From Paracoccaceae bacterium (GTDB lineage Bacteria > Pseudomonadota > Alphaproteobacteria > Rhodobacterales > Rhodobacteraceae): 55,940 nucleotides of DNA. Each line of letters starts with the position of its first letter. The first letter of the stretch is position 1. The stretch lies in the NCBI GenBank assembly GCA_029246285.1, contig JAQWNW010000055.1, positions 1-55,940 on the forward strand, written 5' to 3'. Of the stretch, positions 18,455 through 27,425 are shown piece by piece. The translations under genes and the position numbers were made by a program. The notes below the pieces were generated by a model, which was given only the letters and a program-made list of their open reading frames with translations, made no database searches and was not told the origin of the DNA.

Positions 18455-19789
18455 TTGTCACGAATATATGAACAAGACGCTTACAATACGGGCTTATTCC
18501 CAAGCAGTTATTGGTCTCAAACGATTGAAAGGCCAAAAAAATCAAATGCCCTCAGTAATAATTTAAAAACTGACATATTGGTAATTGGAGGAGGATATAC
18601 GGGCTTAAATGCAGCTTTAGAAATTAAAGAAAAGTTCAAACAAAATGTAAGTATAGTAGACTCCGCACCCGTGGGTTGGGGTGCCTCTGGACGTAATGGC
18701 GGTTTTGCATGTATGGGCGGCACAAAGAAGTCCTTTAAAAGTCTTTTAGATAAACATGGTAAATCCAAAACTGTTGAAGTACTAAACGCTCAACTTGCGG
18801 CGGTGAGACGAGTAAGAAAAAATTTAAATAATTATAACATTGATGCAGACATTGTAGAAGGTGGGGAACTATTATTTGCACACAGTCAAAAATCTGTCCA
18901 AGTCCTTGAAAATGAACAAAAGTTCATGAAAAATGAATTTGATTTTGATACAAAATTTCTTAATATCCATGAACTCAAATCCTTCGGGATATCCAGTCCA
19001 GAAGCTTTTGCTGGCGTATTAAATCCTAATAGTTTTGGGTTGAATCCATTAAAATACGTGATCGGCTTGTATAAAGCAGCTCTTAAGGAAGATATCGGTT
19101 TATATTATGAAACTGCAGTCAAAAAAATTGAAAACCTTAATGGTAATTTTTCCGTAATTACAAATAAAGGAACGATAATAGCAAAAAAACTAATTATTGC
19201 GACCAATGGTTATTCCAGCGATGACATCCCACGAGAAATAAGAGGTGGATACTTGCCTGCCCTATCTTCAATTATGGTGACAAGACCTTTAACAAAAGAA
19301 GAATTGGATAAGCAAGGTTGGAAAAGTTATATTACAAGTTACAATAGTAGAAATCTACTCCATTATGTAAGATTACTGCCTGGTAACCGCTTCTTATTTG
19401 GTGCACGTGGTGGAATAAATGCTGATAAGAAGAGCCAGATTAAGAACCAACAAGTATCAAGAACCGAATTTGAACGCATGTACCCTGCATGGTCACATGT
19501 TCAAACAGATTTTTATTGGAATGGGCTAATTTGTTTAACAAAGGATTTGCTGCCTTTCATCGGTTCGGTTGACGATAATATATTCTGTTCGTTTGGCTAT
19601 CATGGAAACGGTGTAACAACCGCGAGCTTAGCGGGTAGACAGATTGCAAATATTGCTTTTGGAGAAAAGCCCGAAAATTTACCCAAAATCTACCAAAGAT
19701 CATTACAACGATTTCCTTTTGCGAGTTTGCGTAGGCTTGGCTTAAGGGCAGCCTACGTAGGTGCAAAAACTCAAGATTGGCTAAGTTGA
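18455..19789 (+). CDS. DAO-family FAD oxidoreductase (PuuB-like amine oxidase)
   Basis: A 444 aa flavoprotein related to gamma-glutamylputrescine oxidase. The N-terminal FAD-binding loop is VIGGGYTGLNAALEI, followed by the family signature GWGASGRNGGFA. The C-terminal half holds LPFIGSVDDN and the second FAD contact GYHGNGVTTASLAGR. It is expected to oxidise an amine (free or gamma-glutamylated) to an aldehyde with H2O2. The start is TTG at 18455, justified by AAGGA 9 bp upstream (18441-18445); no in-frame ATG matches the family N-terminus. It diverges from the class III aminotransferase. Its last 19 bp overlap the converging HAL-like gene. A paralogue lies at 47346. Confidence 0.83.
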   Translation: MSRIYEQDAYNTGLFPSSYWSQTIERPKKSNALSNNLKTDILVIGGGYTGLNAALEIKEKFKQNVSIVDSAPVGWGASGRNGGFACMGGTKKSFKSLLDKHGKSKTVEVLNAQLAAVRRVRKNLNNYNIDADIVEGGELLFAHSQKSVQVLENEQKFMKNEFDFDTKFLNIHELKSFGISSPEAFAGVLNPNSFGLNPLKYVIGLYKAALKEDIGLYYETAVKKIENLNGNFSVITNKGTIIAKKLIIATNGYSSDDIPREIRGGYLPALSSIMVTRPLTKEELDKQGWKSYITSYNSRNLLHYVRLLPGNRFLFGARGGINADKKSQIKNQQVSRTEFERMYPAWSHVQTDFYWNGLICLTKDLLPFIGSVDDNIFCSFGYHGNGVTTASLAGRQIANIAFGEKPENLPKIYQRSLQRFPFASLRRLGLRAAYVGAKTQDWLS

Positions 19790-21231
19790 TCTAAAACTAA
19801 AGCAGTTTTTTCAATCTCACCCCCTAATGGACGATCTTGATATAATTTAGGCACTATCAATCGTAAATTAGAAAGAAATAATTTGGTTGAATAACTTGTC
19901 TTTATTTTTCCTCTTAACTCAATGGCTTGAGCAGCAACCATAGCCTCAATAGCGATAATCAGTCTGAAATCATCTAACTGCTTTGAAAGCTTTTTAGCAA
20001 CTTCCGAAGTCATAGGCGCTACATCCTCAACTGTTTCCGATACAGAAGGTGGATCAAATGCTAGAGGTATTGCGGCATGTTTTACCCTACTTAGCAATGC
20101 AGCCGCTGTCTTTTGAACAGGAACCATGCCTGCTGAAGGACCGCCTATTGGCGAAAGATACTTTGGAAGGCCTGATAGTCTATCGTCCATCAATTTTTGA
20201 GTTCGTTGCACTGATGCTGAAGCGACAGAGGAAATTGATAAACAAATAGCCTCCAACTGAAGTGAAAGGGCTATGCTATGGAAATTTGGAGTTGAAATAA
20301 GCCTACCATCTATCACCGCGGGATTATCACCCGAAGAAAACAAATCTTCCTTCCACAACATCTCAGCACGCTCTATTGCCTTGTTTAAAACTCCAAGAAC
20401 TGGGGAAATTGTTCGAAAAGATAAGGCATCCTGAATCTTACTTTCACTAATTATAGAACCACTTAAACGCTTTGTAATCCCAGCTGCTGCTTTTGTTTGT
20501 CCACTTTCTTCATGCCCCAGATTCACAGATGGTGAGAAAATTGAAACATTTGCTTGATACGCTTCTAAACTTGAGGCGATGGCAATTTCCTGCGCTTTAT
20601 ATAATTGTTTAACTTTCTGAAGCGCAAAAGCAGCTAAACTTATCGTCACTCCTTTATGATTGATTAAAGCCAACCCATCTTTAGGTTTTAATTTGATGGG
20701 TTCAAATGCTTCTTTTCTTTTCAACTCTTCAGTAGCAACCTTTCTTCCATTCAGCCAAATCTCATTTAATCCAATTAAGCTCAATCCGAAATGTGCATTT
20801 TGGGTCAAATCACCTGCGCCAATTGATCCAATTTTTGGTATCGTAGAACTAAAACCTTTATTCCAAAACTGAATTAAATATTTATAAGCCTCAACCGAGA
20901 TACCACTTTGACCTTCTCTCGCAGATAATATTCGTGCTAGCAAAACACCGCGGCAAATTTCCTCAGAAAAACTTTCCCCAACAGCTACTGCCCTACCCCT
21001 GATTAGTTGTTCTTGGAATTCTTGGATATCCCCTTCATTAAGATCATGCGCTAAGTTTCCACCTAAGCCAGTAGTTAATCCATAAACGGGTTTCTTTGAT
21101 TTTATTGCTGCATTTACAGGCGCACGCTCTGAAGAAAGTTTTTTTATAACAGCTGATTCATTTTTTAACTTTATATTTTTCCGCACAAACTTTACAAAAC
21201 TGGTTGGACAGGTTGGAAAATTATCTTGCAT
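19771..21231 (-). CDS. HAL/PAL-family protein lacking the canonical MIO triad
   Basis: A 486 aa protein with the histidine/aromatic ammonia-lyase fold, paralogous to HutH at 24644. It keeps YGLTTGLGG (from Y50), N191 of the LIN motif, R273 and GDNP (N303). The MIO-forming Ala-Ser-Gly is missing: where HutH has GSVGASGDL, this protein has GSIGAGDL (135-142), one residue shorter and with no serine. The HutH position H79 is R80 here and the catalytic tyrosine of the QDPYCLR motif is replaced (QDALSFR). The reading frame is intact and the family length is kept, so it looks neofunctional rather than decayed. It ends an operon after the flavin reductase and OCD-family genes and probably continues the hutIHU transcript. 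Confidence 0.8.
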   Translation of the reverse strand: MQDNFPTCPTSFVKFVRKNIKLKNESAVIKKLSSERAPVNAAIKSKKPVYGLTTGLGGNLAHDLNEGDIQEFQEQLIRGRAVAVGESFSEEICRGVLLARILSAREGQSGISVEAYKYLIQFWNKGFSSTIPKIGSIGAGDLTQNAHFGLSLIGLNEIWLNGRKVATEELKRKEAFEPIKLKPKDGLALINHKGVTISLAAFALQKVKQLYKAQEIAIASSLEAYQANVSIFSPSVNLGHEESGQTKAAAGITKRLSGSIISESKIQDALSFRTISPVLGVLNKAIERAEMLWKEDLFSSGDNPAVIDGRLISTPNFHSIALSLQLEAICLSISSVASASVQRTQKLMDDRLSGLPKYLSPIGGPSAGMVPVQKTAAALLSRVKHAAIPLAFDPPSVSETVEDVAPMTSEVAKKLSKQLDDFRLIIAIEAMVAAQAIELRGKIKTSYSTKLFLSNLRLIVPKLYQDRPLGGEIEKTALVLDQLSQS

Positions 21232-21232
21232 G

Positions 21233-22237
21233 TTAATAATATCTCAAACGTTGACCTAAATTTAACGCCTTGGATTTCTCCAACATTGCGTGGCCCAATG
21301 CAATATCAGATAATGAAAGCCCACGGTGCCAGAATAAAATATTCTCATTATCATTATTGCGGCCAGCTTTTTTACCAGCGACAATTTCCCCTAATTCGGC
21401 GTGTAAACTTTCCTTCGTAAGCAAGCCATTATCTACGTGAGCTCTTAACGATCCAAATTTTCCATGAGCTTGCCCCCAGTCATCCATAACTATTTTATCC
21501 ATATTATCTAAGATATTTAATTCCACCGCAGACATGGTACCATATGGAATTACAAGAGACCCTTTTTTTATCCAAGCCGTCTTAAATAAAGCTTCTGGCT
21601 CTAAAAGCCTAGAGGCCTCAACAACTATGTCAGCATCTTCAATACAGTCTTTCCAGTTATCTTTTACCAGTATTTCTCTATTTAAATCTTGCCTTAATTT
21701 TTCTGCAAAAGCATTACGGCTCTCTGCTCTTTTGGAATGAATCCTTACTTCATCAAATTTATACAAACTGCATAATAACCTCACATTCCAGTAAGCTGTG
21801 CCCCTGGATCCAATGTGAGCTAACACCTTAGGCTCTGATGGTGCTAAATATTTTGCACCCAAAGCCGTTATCGCTCCCGTTCTCATATCAGTTATACCGG
21901 TAGCGTCGATAATTGCCTTTGGAGCTCCGTTCTTTGGATTGAATAAAGTCAATAAACCATATTCAGAGGGCCTATCTTCTTTGAAATTGTCCACAAAATC
22001 ACCAACCACTTTTGTTCCTGCGCTATCGATGGCGCCCCCAATCCATCCTCTGAGCACATTAAAGTGTCCCTCAACACCAGCACGTGGCTGAATATGCATT
22101 CTTGGTTCAATTGAGGTTTCACCTTTTCCTTGCATAAGTAGAGAACTTTGAATGGCTTCTAAAATCTCATCGTTACTTATTTTAAGAGCCTCTACATCAA
22201 ATCTATTCAAAAAATCTATATAAATCGGTGGTGTCAT
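21233..22237 (-). CDS. ornithine cyclodeaminase/mu-crystallin family protein
   Basis: A 334 aa NAD(P)-dependent enzyme of the OCD family, whose members are ornithine cyclodeaminases, ketimine or delta1-pyrroline-2-carboxylate reductases, and alanine or lysine dehydrogenase-like enzymes. The substrate-side motif TDMRTGAITALGAKYLA and a Rossmann loop of the form IGSRGTA (instead of the usual GTGVQA) are seen, followed by EASRLLEPEA and VMDDWGQAHGK. The start overlaps the flavin reductase stop by 4 bp and its stop lies 1 bp before the HAL-like start, so the three form one unit. Substrate unknown. A pyrroline-2-carboxylate reductase role would fit the aconitase-X dehydratase at 34096, but that is distant. 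Confidence 0.8.
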   Translation of the reverse strand: MTPPIYIDFLNRFDVEALKISNDEILEAIQSSLLMQGKGETSIEPRMHIQPRAGVEGHFNVLRGWIGGAIDSAGTKVVGDFVDNFKEDRPSEYGLLTLFNPKNGAPKAIIDATGITDMRTGAITALGAKYLAPSEPKVLAHIGSRGTAYWNVRLLCSLYKFDEVRIHSKRAESRNAFAEKLRQDLNREILVKDNWKDCIEDADIVVEASRLLEPEALFKTAWIKKGSLVIPYGTMSAVELNILDNMDKIVMDDWGQAHGKFGSLRAHVDNGLLTKESLHAELGEIVAGKKAGRNNDNENILFWHRGLSLSDIALGHAMLEKSKALNLGQRLRYY

Positions 22238-22887
22238 GACTTACCTTCCAAACCGTCGACTGCCTTATCAGATGCTCCCGGAATTCGCATTTCAAAAACT
22301 TTATCAACAAAAGTGTAATCGTAATATCCAAGCCGTGCTAAAGGCTTTATCTTAGTAATATCTAATTTACCGTCATCATTTATCACAGTATCATCAATAT
22401 GTATTCTCTTAACTTCTCCATAAACGACTTCTACCCATCCGTGATTAGAATTTCCAGGCAATCTATGAGTTGAAAGATATTTACATTCAAAATGAGCGGG
22501 GCTTTCTGCCACTCGCGATCCAGGGGCGTAATGACATGGAGCTTTAGTCACACCAGCGTGGGAAAACTCATCTTGATCTGATCTCAACTCCATCGCGGAA
22601 ACATTCACCGCTTCTCTCAAGTCATATGTCGCCATATTCCATACAAACCAACCAGTTTCCTCAGCGTTTACAACAGTATCTTTTCTCCTTCCGTCCGAGA
22701 GCTGGTTAGCAGCAAACATAACCATCGGAGGATCAAAAGTTAAATTCTGCCACTGACTAAATGGAGCAAGATTAGCAACACCAGCTGAACTAATCGTTGA
22801 TAACCAACCTATTGGCCTTGGCACAGTGCAGGCCTTAAATGGCGCAAAAGGTAAAGGACATTCTTCTAACTGCGGAGAATATTCCAT
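22234..22887 (-). CDS. flavin reductase / FMN-binding split-barrel protein
   Basis: A 217 aa protein of the flavin-reductase-like FMN-binding split-barrel family. The recognisable core is TVPRPIGWLSTISSAGVANL followed by APFS and the PPMVMFAAN strand. It may provide reduced flavin to a partner or act as an oxidoreductase in its own right; no flavin-dependent monooxygenase is adjacent. It starts 67 bp after hutU in the same direction, has AAGGAAA upstream, and overlaps the OCD-family gene by 4 bp. Its position makes it the first gene of a three-gene extension of the hut operon. The link to histidine breakdown is inference from position only. Confidence 0.78.
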   Translation of the reverse strand: MEYSPQLEECPLPFAPFKACTVPRPIGWLSTISSAGVANLAPFSQWQNLTFDPPMVMFAANQLSDGRRKDTVVNAEETGWFVWNMATYDLREAVNVSAMELRSDQDEFSHAGVTKAPCHYAPGSRVAESPAHFECKYLSTHRLPGNSNHGWVEVVYGEVKRIHIDDTVINDDGKLDITKIKPLARLGYYDYTFVDKVFEMRIPGASDKAVDGLEGKS

Positions 22888-22954
22888 TATTATAAAATTT
22901 CCTTTCTATCTGAAGGTGATAACTTTCTCCTGACATCCAAAGTGTATTGTAAAC

Positions 22955-24622
22955 TTAATCCGTAACACCTGGTAGATTTAAACCTTGCTGTTTCGCGCAA
23001 TCAATTGCACTTTCATAACCGGCATCTGCATGTCGCATTACGCCGGTTGCAGGATCATTCCACAAAACTCTTTCTATCCTCCGGTCAGCATCTTCAGATC
23101 CATCACAGCAAATCACCATACCAGAGTGTTGTGAAAAACCCATACCAACTCCGCCACCATGATGCAAAGACACCCAGGTTGCACCTGAAGCTGTATTTAA
23201 CAAAGCATTTAAAAGTGGCCAATCGCTAACCGCATCGGATCCATCTTTCATAGATTCTGTTTCACGATTTGGAGATGCCACAGATCCTGAATCCAAATGA
23301 TCTCTACCAATAACAATAGGAGCGCTCAGTTCCCCAGTCCTTACCATTTCATTGAAAGCAAGGCCTAACTTATGTCGTTGCCCAAGACCTACCCAACAAA
23401 TTCTTGCTGGCAAACCTTGGAATGAAATTCGCTCCCGCGCCATGTCTAGCCAATTGTGCAAATGTTGATCATTTATTAGTTCTTTTACTTTCTCATCAGT
23501 TTTATAAATATCCTCTGGGTCGCCAGACAATGCCACCCACCTAAATGGACCAATACCTTTGCAAAACAACGGCCTAATATAAGCTGGCACAAATCCTGGA
23601 AACGCAAAAGCATTCTCAAGCCCTTCATCTTTTGCTACCTGCCGGATATTATTCCCATAGTCCAAAGTCGGTACCCCTGAATTCCAAAAATCAACCATCG
23701 CTTTAACATGCACTTTCATTGAAGCTCTGGCTGCTTTCTCAACGGCTTTTGGATCTTTCTCTTTCATCTCACGCCACTTTGCCATAGTCCATTTTTGGGG
23801 AAGGTAACCATTAATTGGATCGTGAGCAGAGGTTTGATCTGTAACAATATCTGGGCGAACATTTCGCTCAACTAGTTCTGTAAATATATCAGCTGCGTTA
23901 CCCAAAAGCCCAACAGATTTTGCTTCACCCTTTTCAGTCCAACTGGAAATTAGTGCCAATGCTTCATCTAATGTTTCTGCCTTTTCATCTAGGTATTTTG
24001 TTCTCAATCTAAAATCGATACTCTCTGGATTGCACTCAACAGCCAAACAACTTGCGCCCGCCATTACAGCCGCTAAAGGCTGTGCACCACCCATTCCACC
24101 AAGACCGCCGGTCAAAATCCAACGCCCACTCAAATTACCACCATAATGCTGTCTTCCAGCTTCTACAAATGTTTCGTAAGTTCCTTGGACTATCCCTTGC
24201 GTACCGATATAAATCCATGATCCTGCCGTCATTTGACCATACATCATCAAGCCCTTACGATCCAATTCATTAAAATGATCCCAAGTCGCCCACTCAGGAA
24301 CTAAATTTGAATTCGCTATTAATACTCTTGGTGCATCACTGTGCGTACGAAACACACCCACTGGCTTTCCAGACTGCACCAATAACGTCTCGTCTTCCTT
24401 CAAATTTTTCAATGAAGAAGCAATTTGATCAAAATCTTGCCAAGTTCTAGCTGCTCGACCTATCCCACCATAAACAACCAGCTCATGAGGATTTTCCGCA
24501 ACTTCAGCATCTAAATTATTATGTAACATTCTAAATGGAGCTTCGGTTGACCAACTTAGGCAGTTCAATTCATTGCCTCGAGGAGCGCTCACATCTCTTG
24601 AATTTTTTCTGGGGTCTGACAT
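22955..24622 (-). CDS. hutU: urocanate hydratase
   Basis: A 555 aa cytoplasmic NAD-dependent enzyme converting urocanate to imidazolonepropionate, step two of histidine degradation. Characteristic stretches are [16 protein letters not shown], the NAD-binding [28 protein letters not shown], and the catalytic-cysteine region MVICCDGSE near the C-terminus. Length is exactly that of HutU. The ATG at 24622 is preceded by AGGAAA at 8 bp; the TTG two codons upstream is less likely. It lies 21 bp after hutH in the hutI-hutH-hutU order. Confidence 0.97.
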   Translation of the reverse strand: MSDPRKNSRDVSAPRGNELNCLSWSTEAPFRMLHNNLDAEVAENPHELVVYGGIGRAARTWQDFDQIASSLKNLKEDETLLVQSGKPVGVFRTHSDAPRVLIANSNLVPEWATWDHFNELDRKGLMMYGQMTAGSWIYIGTQGIVQGTYETFVEAGRQHYGGNLSGRWILTGGLGGMGGAQPLAAVMAGASCLAVECNPESIDFRLRTKYLDEKAETLDEALALISSWTEKGEAKSVGLLGNAADIFTELVERNVRPDIVTDQTSAHDPINGYLPQKWTMAKWREMKEKDPKAVEKAARASMKVHVKAMVDFWNSGVPTLDYGNNIRQVAKDEGLENAFAFPGFVPAYIRPLFCKGIGPFRWVALSGDPEDIYKTDEKVKELINDQHLHNWLDMARERISFQGLPARICWVGLGQRHKLGLAFNEMVRTGELSAPIVIGRDHLDSGSVASPNRETESMKDGSDAVSDWPLLNALLNTASGATWVSLHHGGGVGMGFSQHSGMVICCDGSEDADRRIERVLWNDPATGVMRHADAGYESAIDCAKQQGLNLPGVTD

Positions 24623-24643
24623 ATACAATTTCCTACTTTATAT

Positions 24644-26164
24644 TTAAAATTCAGTTCCTAGTGAAATACCATCCAAGTCATCACAATATTGCCCGGACAT
24701 TACACTTTCAACTGCTCTCTCTATATCCAACGACATATTCCTATCATCAGTCAAAAACTTAACTTGCGATCTTAATTTAGAAATCATGTTTATTAATGGA
24801 GCGCTTGTTTTCAAAGGCGCGCGAAGATCGACACCCTGTGCACCAGCTAAAATTTCGATAGCAATTATTCCAGCTAAATTTTCTGCCATCTCGTTCAAGC
24901 GACGAGCACCATGACAAGCCATCGATACATGGTCCTCTTGATTAGCACTCGTTGGAGTACTGTCGATTACTCTTGGATTGGACAAAGATTTATTTTCTGA
25001 CATCAATGCAGCCGATGTAACTTCAGCAATCATAAATCCTGAATTCAAGCCAGGATCAGGGGATAGAAAAGCAGGCAAGCCATAAGATAAGGCGGGGTCT
25101 ACTAATAAAGCTATTCGTCTTTGAGCTATGGCTCCCACCTCCGATATGGCAATTGCAACTTGATCAGCAGCCATCCCTACCGGCTCAGCATGAAAATTTC
25201 CCCCAGAGACTATGGAGTCGTCTGATAAAACTAATGGATTATCCGTCACCGCGTTAGCTTCTATTTCAAGGATTTTTGCCGCATAAACCAGCTGATCAAA
25301 TGCAGCTCCCAAAACCTGAGGCTGGCATCTTAAACAATAAGGGTCCTGTACCCTTTCATCTTCTTCGCGATGACTTTCGCGAAGAGGCGAGTTTGCAAGT
25401 AAATTTCTTAAACCTTTGGCAACAGAGATTTGACCAAGCTGACCTCTTAACTCATGTATTTCAGATACAAAGGGAGCATGAGATGCCATAGCAGCTTCAG
25501 TGGAGAGCGCTCCTGAGACAATTGATGTCCTTGCAATTCGCCAAACTTTAAACAATCCTGCCAATGCAAACGCTGTAGAAACTTGTGTTCCATTTATGAG
25601 GGCCAAACCTTCTTTGGGACCCAGCACTATTGGACTTAAATTGTTTCTTTCAAAAGCATCTTTAGAACTCATTAAATTACCTTGATACCGAACCTGCCCT
25701 TCACCAATCAATGATAATGCCATGTGTGCAAGTGGCGCCAAATCACCTGAAGCACCGACAGATCCTTGAGACGGAATTACTGGGAGAATTCGTAAATTTA
25801 CCATCTTGATTAATAACTCAATTAACTTCCACCTAACACCACTAGCACCGCGAGCGAGCGAAATTACTTTTAAAGCCATTATAAGTCGAACAATATCGTC
25901 ATCTATTGCATGACCTACTCCGGCGCTGTGACTCAAAATTAAATTTCTTTGCAGAGTTGCGGTATCTTTTTTGGCAATCTTGAGGGATGCTAATTTTCCA
26001 AAGCCAGTATTTATTCCGTAAACAGCATCTTTTCCGTTGATAACATCCTCGACAACTTTTGCTGAACGATCTACCTGGATTTTTGAATCCTCAGAAATTT
26101 CAAAAGGAGCCCCCCAAAAAACTTTCTCCAGCTCACCTATTAATACTTTTCCTGGCTTAAGCAT
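24644..26164 (-). CDS. hutH: histidine ammonia-lyase
   Basis: A 506 aa enzyme that deaminates L-histidine to urocanate. Unlike the paralogue at 19771 it has every canonical catalytic element. The MIO triad Ala138-Ser139-Gly140 lies in [15 protein letters not shown]49 in YGINTGFG, H79 in SHSAGVG, plus [18 protein letters not shown] and NQEDHVSM. I place the start at 26164, where AGAGGTGA lies immediately upstream; longer readings would extend into hutI by 50 bp without a ribosome site. The chosen start overlaps the hutI stop by 8 bp, so the two are translationally coupled. Confidence 0.97.
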   Translation of the reverse strand: MLKPGKVLIGELEKVFWGAPFEISEDSKIQVDRSAKVVEDVINGKDAVYGINTGFGKLASLKIAKKDTATLQRNLILSHSAGVGHAIDDDIVRLIMALKVISLARGASGVRWKLIELLIKMVNLRILPVIPSQGSVGASGDLAPLAHMALSLIGEGQVRYQGNLMSSKDAFERNNLSPIVLGPKEGLALINGTQVSTAFALAGLFKVWRIARTSIVSGALSTEAAMASHAPFVSEIHELRGQLGQISVAKGLRNLLANSPLRESHREEDERVQDPYCLRCQPQVLGAAFDQLVYAAKILEIEANAVTDNPLVLSDDSIVSGGNFHAEPVGMAADQVAIAISEVGAIAQRRIALLVDPALSYGLPAFLSPDPGLNSGFMIAEVTSAALMSENKSLSNPRVIDSTPTSANQEDHVSMACHGARRLNEMAENLAGIIAIEILAGAQGVDLRAPLKTSAPLINMISKLRSQVKFLTDDRNMSLDIERAVESVMSGQYCDDLDGISLGTEF

Positions 26165-27350
26165 CTTCACCTCTGTAAATTCGTCTGAATAAAGAATTGA
26201 AACCAATTCGATAGCTTAATTCTGCAGGATGTTCACAATTCCAGACATTTAAATCAGCGTAATACCCCTCTTTTATTATGCCAACTTTTTTTAAACCGAG
26301 TGCTTGACTAGCTACACTCGTAACTCCTAGCAAAGCCTCTTCTGGTGTTAATCGAAATAAAGTGCATGCCATGTTCATCGTTAAGAGAATTGAGAATAAT
26401 GGAGATGAGCCAGGATTTCCATCCGATGCTATCGCAATTTTTACTGAATTATCCCTTAAGCTTAGTATTGGAGGAAACTGTGTTTCTCTAAGCGTATAAA
26501 ATGCTCCAGGCAAAAGTACTGCGACAGTATCATTTTTTGCTAACACTTTTGTATCATCACTTGCCAAATATTCTATATGATCAACCGAAAGAGCGCCAAG
26601 TTCTGATGCCATCACTGCTCCCCCTAAGTTTGACAATTGTTCTGCATGCAATTTGATCGGCAATTTTAATGCTATTGCTGTATCAAATACTCTCCTGATT
26701 TGCTCAACATTAAAAGCAATTCCTTCACAAAACCCATCCACTGCATCGACTAATCCTTCAGAATTAGCCATTTTTAGCCCAGGAATAGCTATCTCATTGA
26801 TATAATCATCTTCCCGCCCTTTGAATTCTGGAGGCACTGCGTGAGCGGCTAACCAGCTAGTAACAATCGTAACCGGCCTTAACTTAGAAAGTTGACGGGC
26901 CGCTTTTAGCATTTTTATCTCATCATCAACAGTCAAACCATATCCTGATTTAATTTCTAAAGTTGTTACACCTTCAGCAATCAATGCATCCAATCGAGGC
27001 AAAGCACCCTCAACCAACTCATCCAGCGATGATGAGCGCGTTGCTTTCATTGTAGAAACAATTCCACCGCCTGCCTTTGATATTTCCTCATAAGATGCGC
27101 CATTTAAACGCATTTCGAATTCACGAGCTCGGTCACCTCCAAAAACAAGATGAGTATGGCAATCAATCAGTCCAGGCGTTATTAGCCTACCACCAAGATT
27201 TTCCATATTTGCCTTATCTCCTTGGTAATTTTCTTCAGCACCAACCCACGAAACTACATCATTAGAAATTTCAACGACACCGTTTTCAATTAAATCGTAA
27301 CCAGTCTCCATCGTTGCTATTCGACAGTTTCCAAAAACCCGTATCGTCAA
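26157..27350 (-). CDS. hutI: imidazolonepropionase
   Basis: A 397 aa metal-dependent amidohydrolase opening the imidazolone ring to formimidoylglutamate (step three). Metal-binding and substrate motifs are visible: [17 protein letters not shown], the EIKSGYGLT strand, LHAEQLS and ASDGNPGS. I choose a TTG start at 27350 (LTIRVFGN), because GGGGA lies 6 bp before it and the length then matches HutI. An ATG at 27401 is inside the predicted HutC operator and is unlikely to be used. First gene of the minus-strand hut operon; divergent from hutF, sharing a 75-bp control region. Confidence 0.93.
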   Translation of the reverse strand: MTIRVFGNCRIATMETGYDLIENGVVEISNDVVSWVGAEENYQGDKANMENLGGRLITPGLIDCHTHLVFGGDRAREFEMRLNGASYEEISKAGGGIVSTMKATRSSSLDELVEGALPRLDALIAEGVTTLEIKSGYGLTVDDEIKMLKAARQLSKLRPVTIVTSWLAAHAVPPEFKGREDDYINEIAIPGLKMANSEGLVDAVDGFCEGIAFNVEQIRRVFDTAIALKLPIKLHAEQLSNLGGAVMASELGALSVDHIEYLASDDTKVLAKNDTVAVLLPGAFYTLRETQFPPILSLRDNSVKIAIASDGNPGSSPLFSILLTMNMACTLFRLTPEEALLGVTSVASQALGLKKVGIIKEGYYADLNVWNCEHPAELSYRIGFNSLFRRIYRGEDA

Positions 27351-27370
27351 TATGCTTCCCCACTTGAATG

Positions 27371-27402
27371 TTGCCGTTAATACCGTATTATGTATAGACA
27401 TA
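27371..27402. promoter_or_regulatory. predicted HutC operator overlapping the hutF promoter region
   Basis: A near-palindrome TATGTATAGACATA (27389-27402, core TGTATAGACA) lies in the short divergent gap between hutI and hutF. It closely resembles the TGTATA/TGTCTATACA-type half-sites known for HutC of proteobacteria. For hutF, TTGCCG (27371-27376) and TATAGA (27393-27398) are 16 bp apart, so the operator would cover the -10 element. HutC is encoded just downstream of hutF. The site itself is seen; its function is inferred. Confidence 0.7.
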
Positions 27403-27425
27403 ATAACTGTCAACTAGGAAGATCT

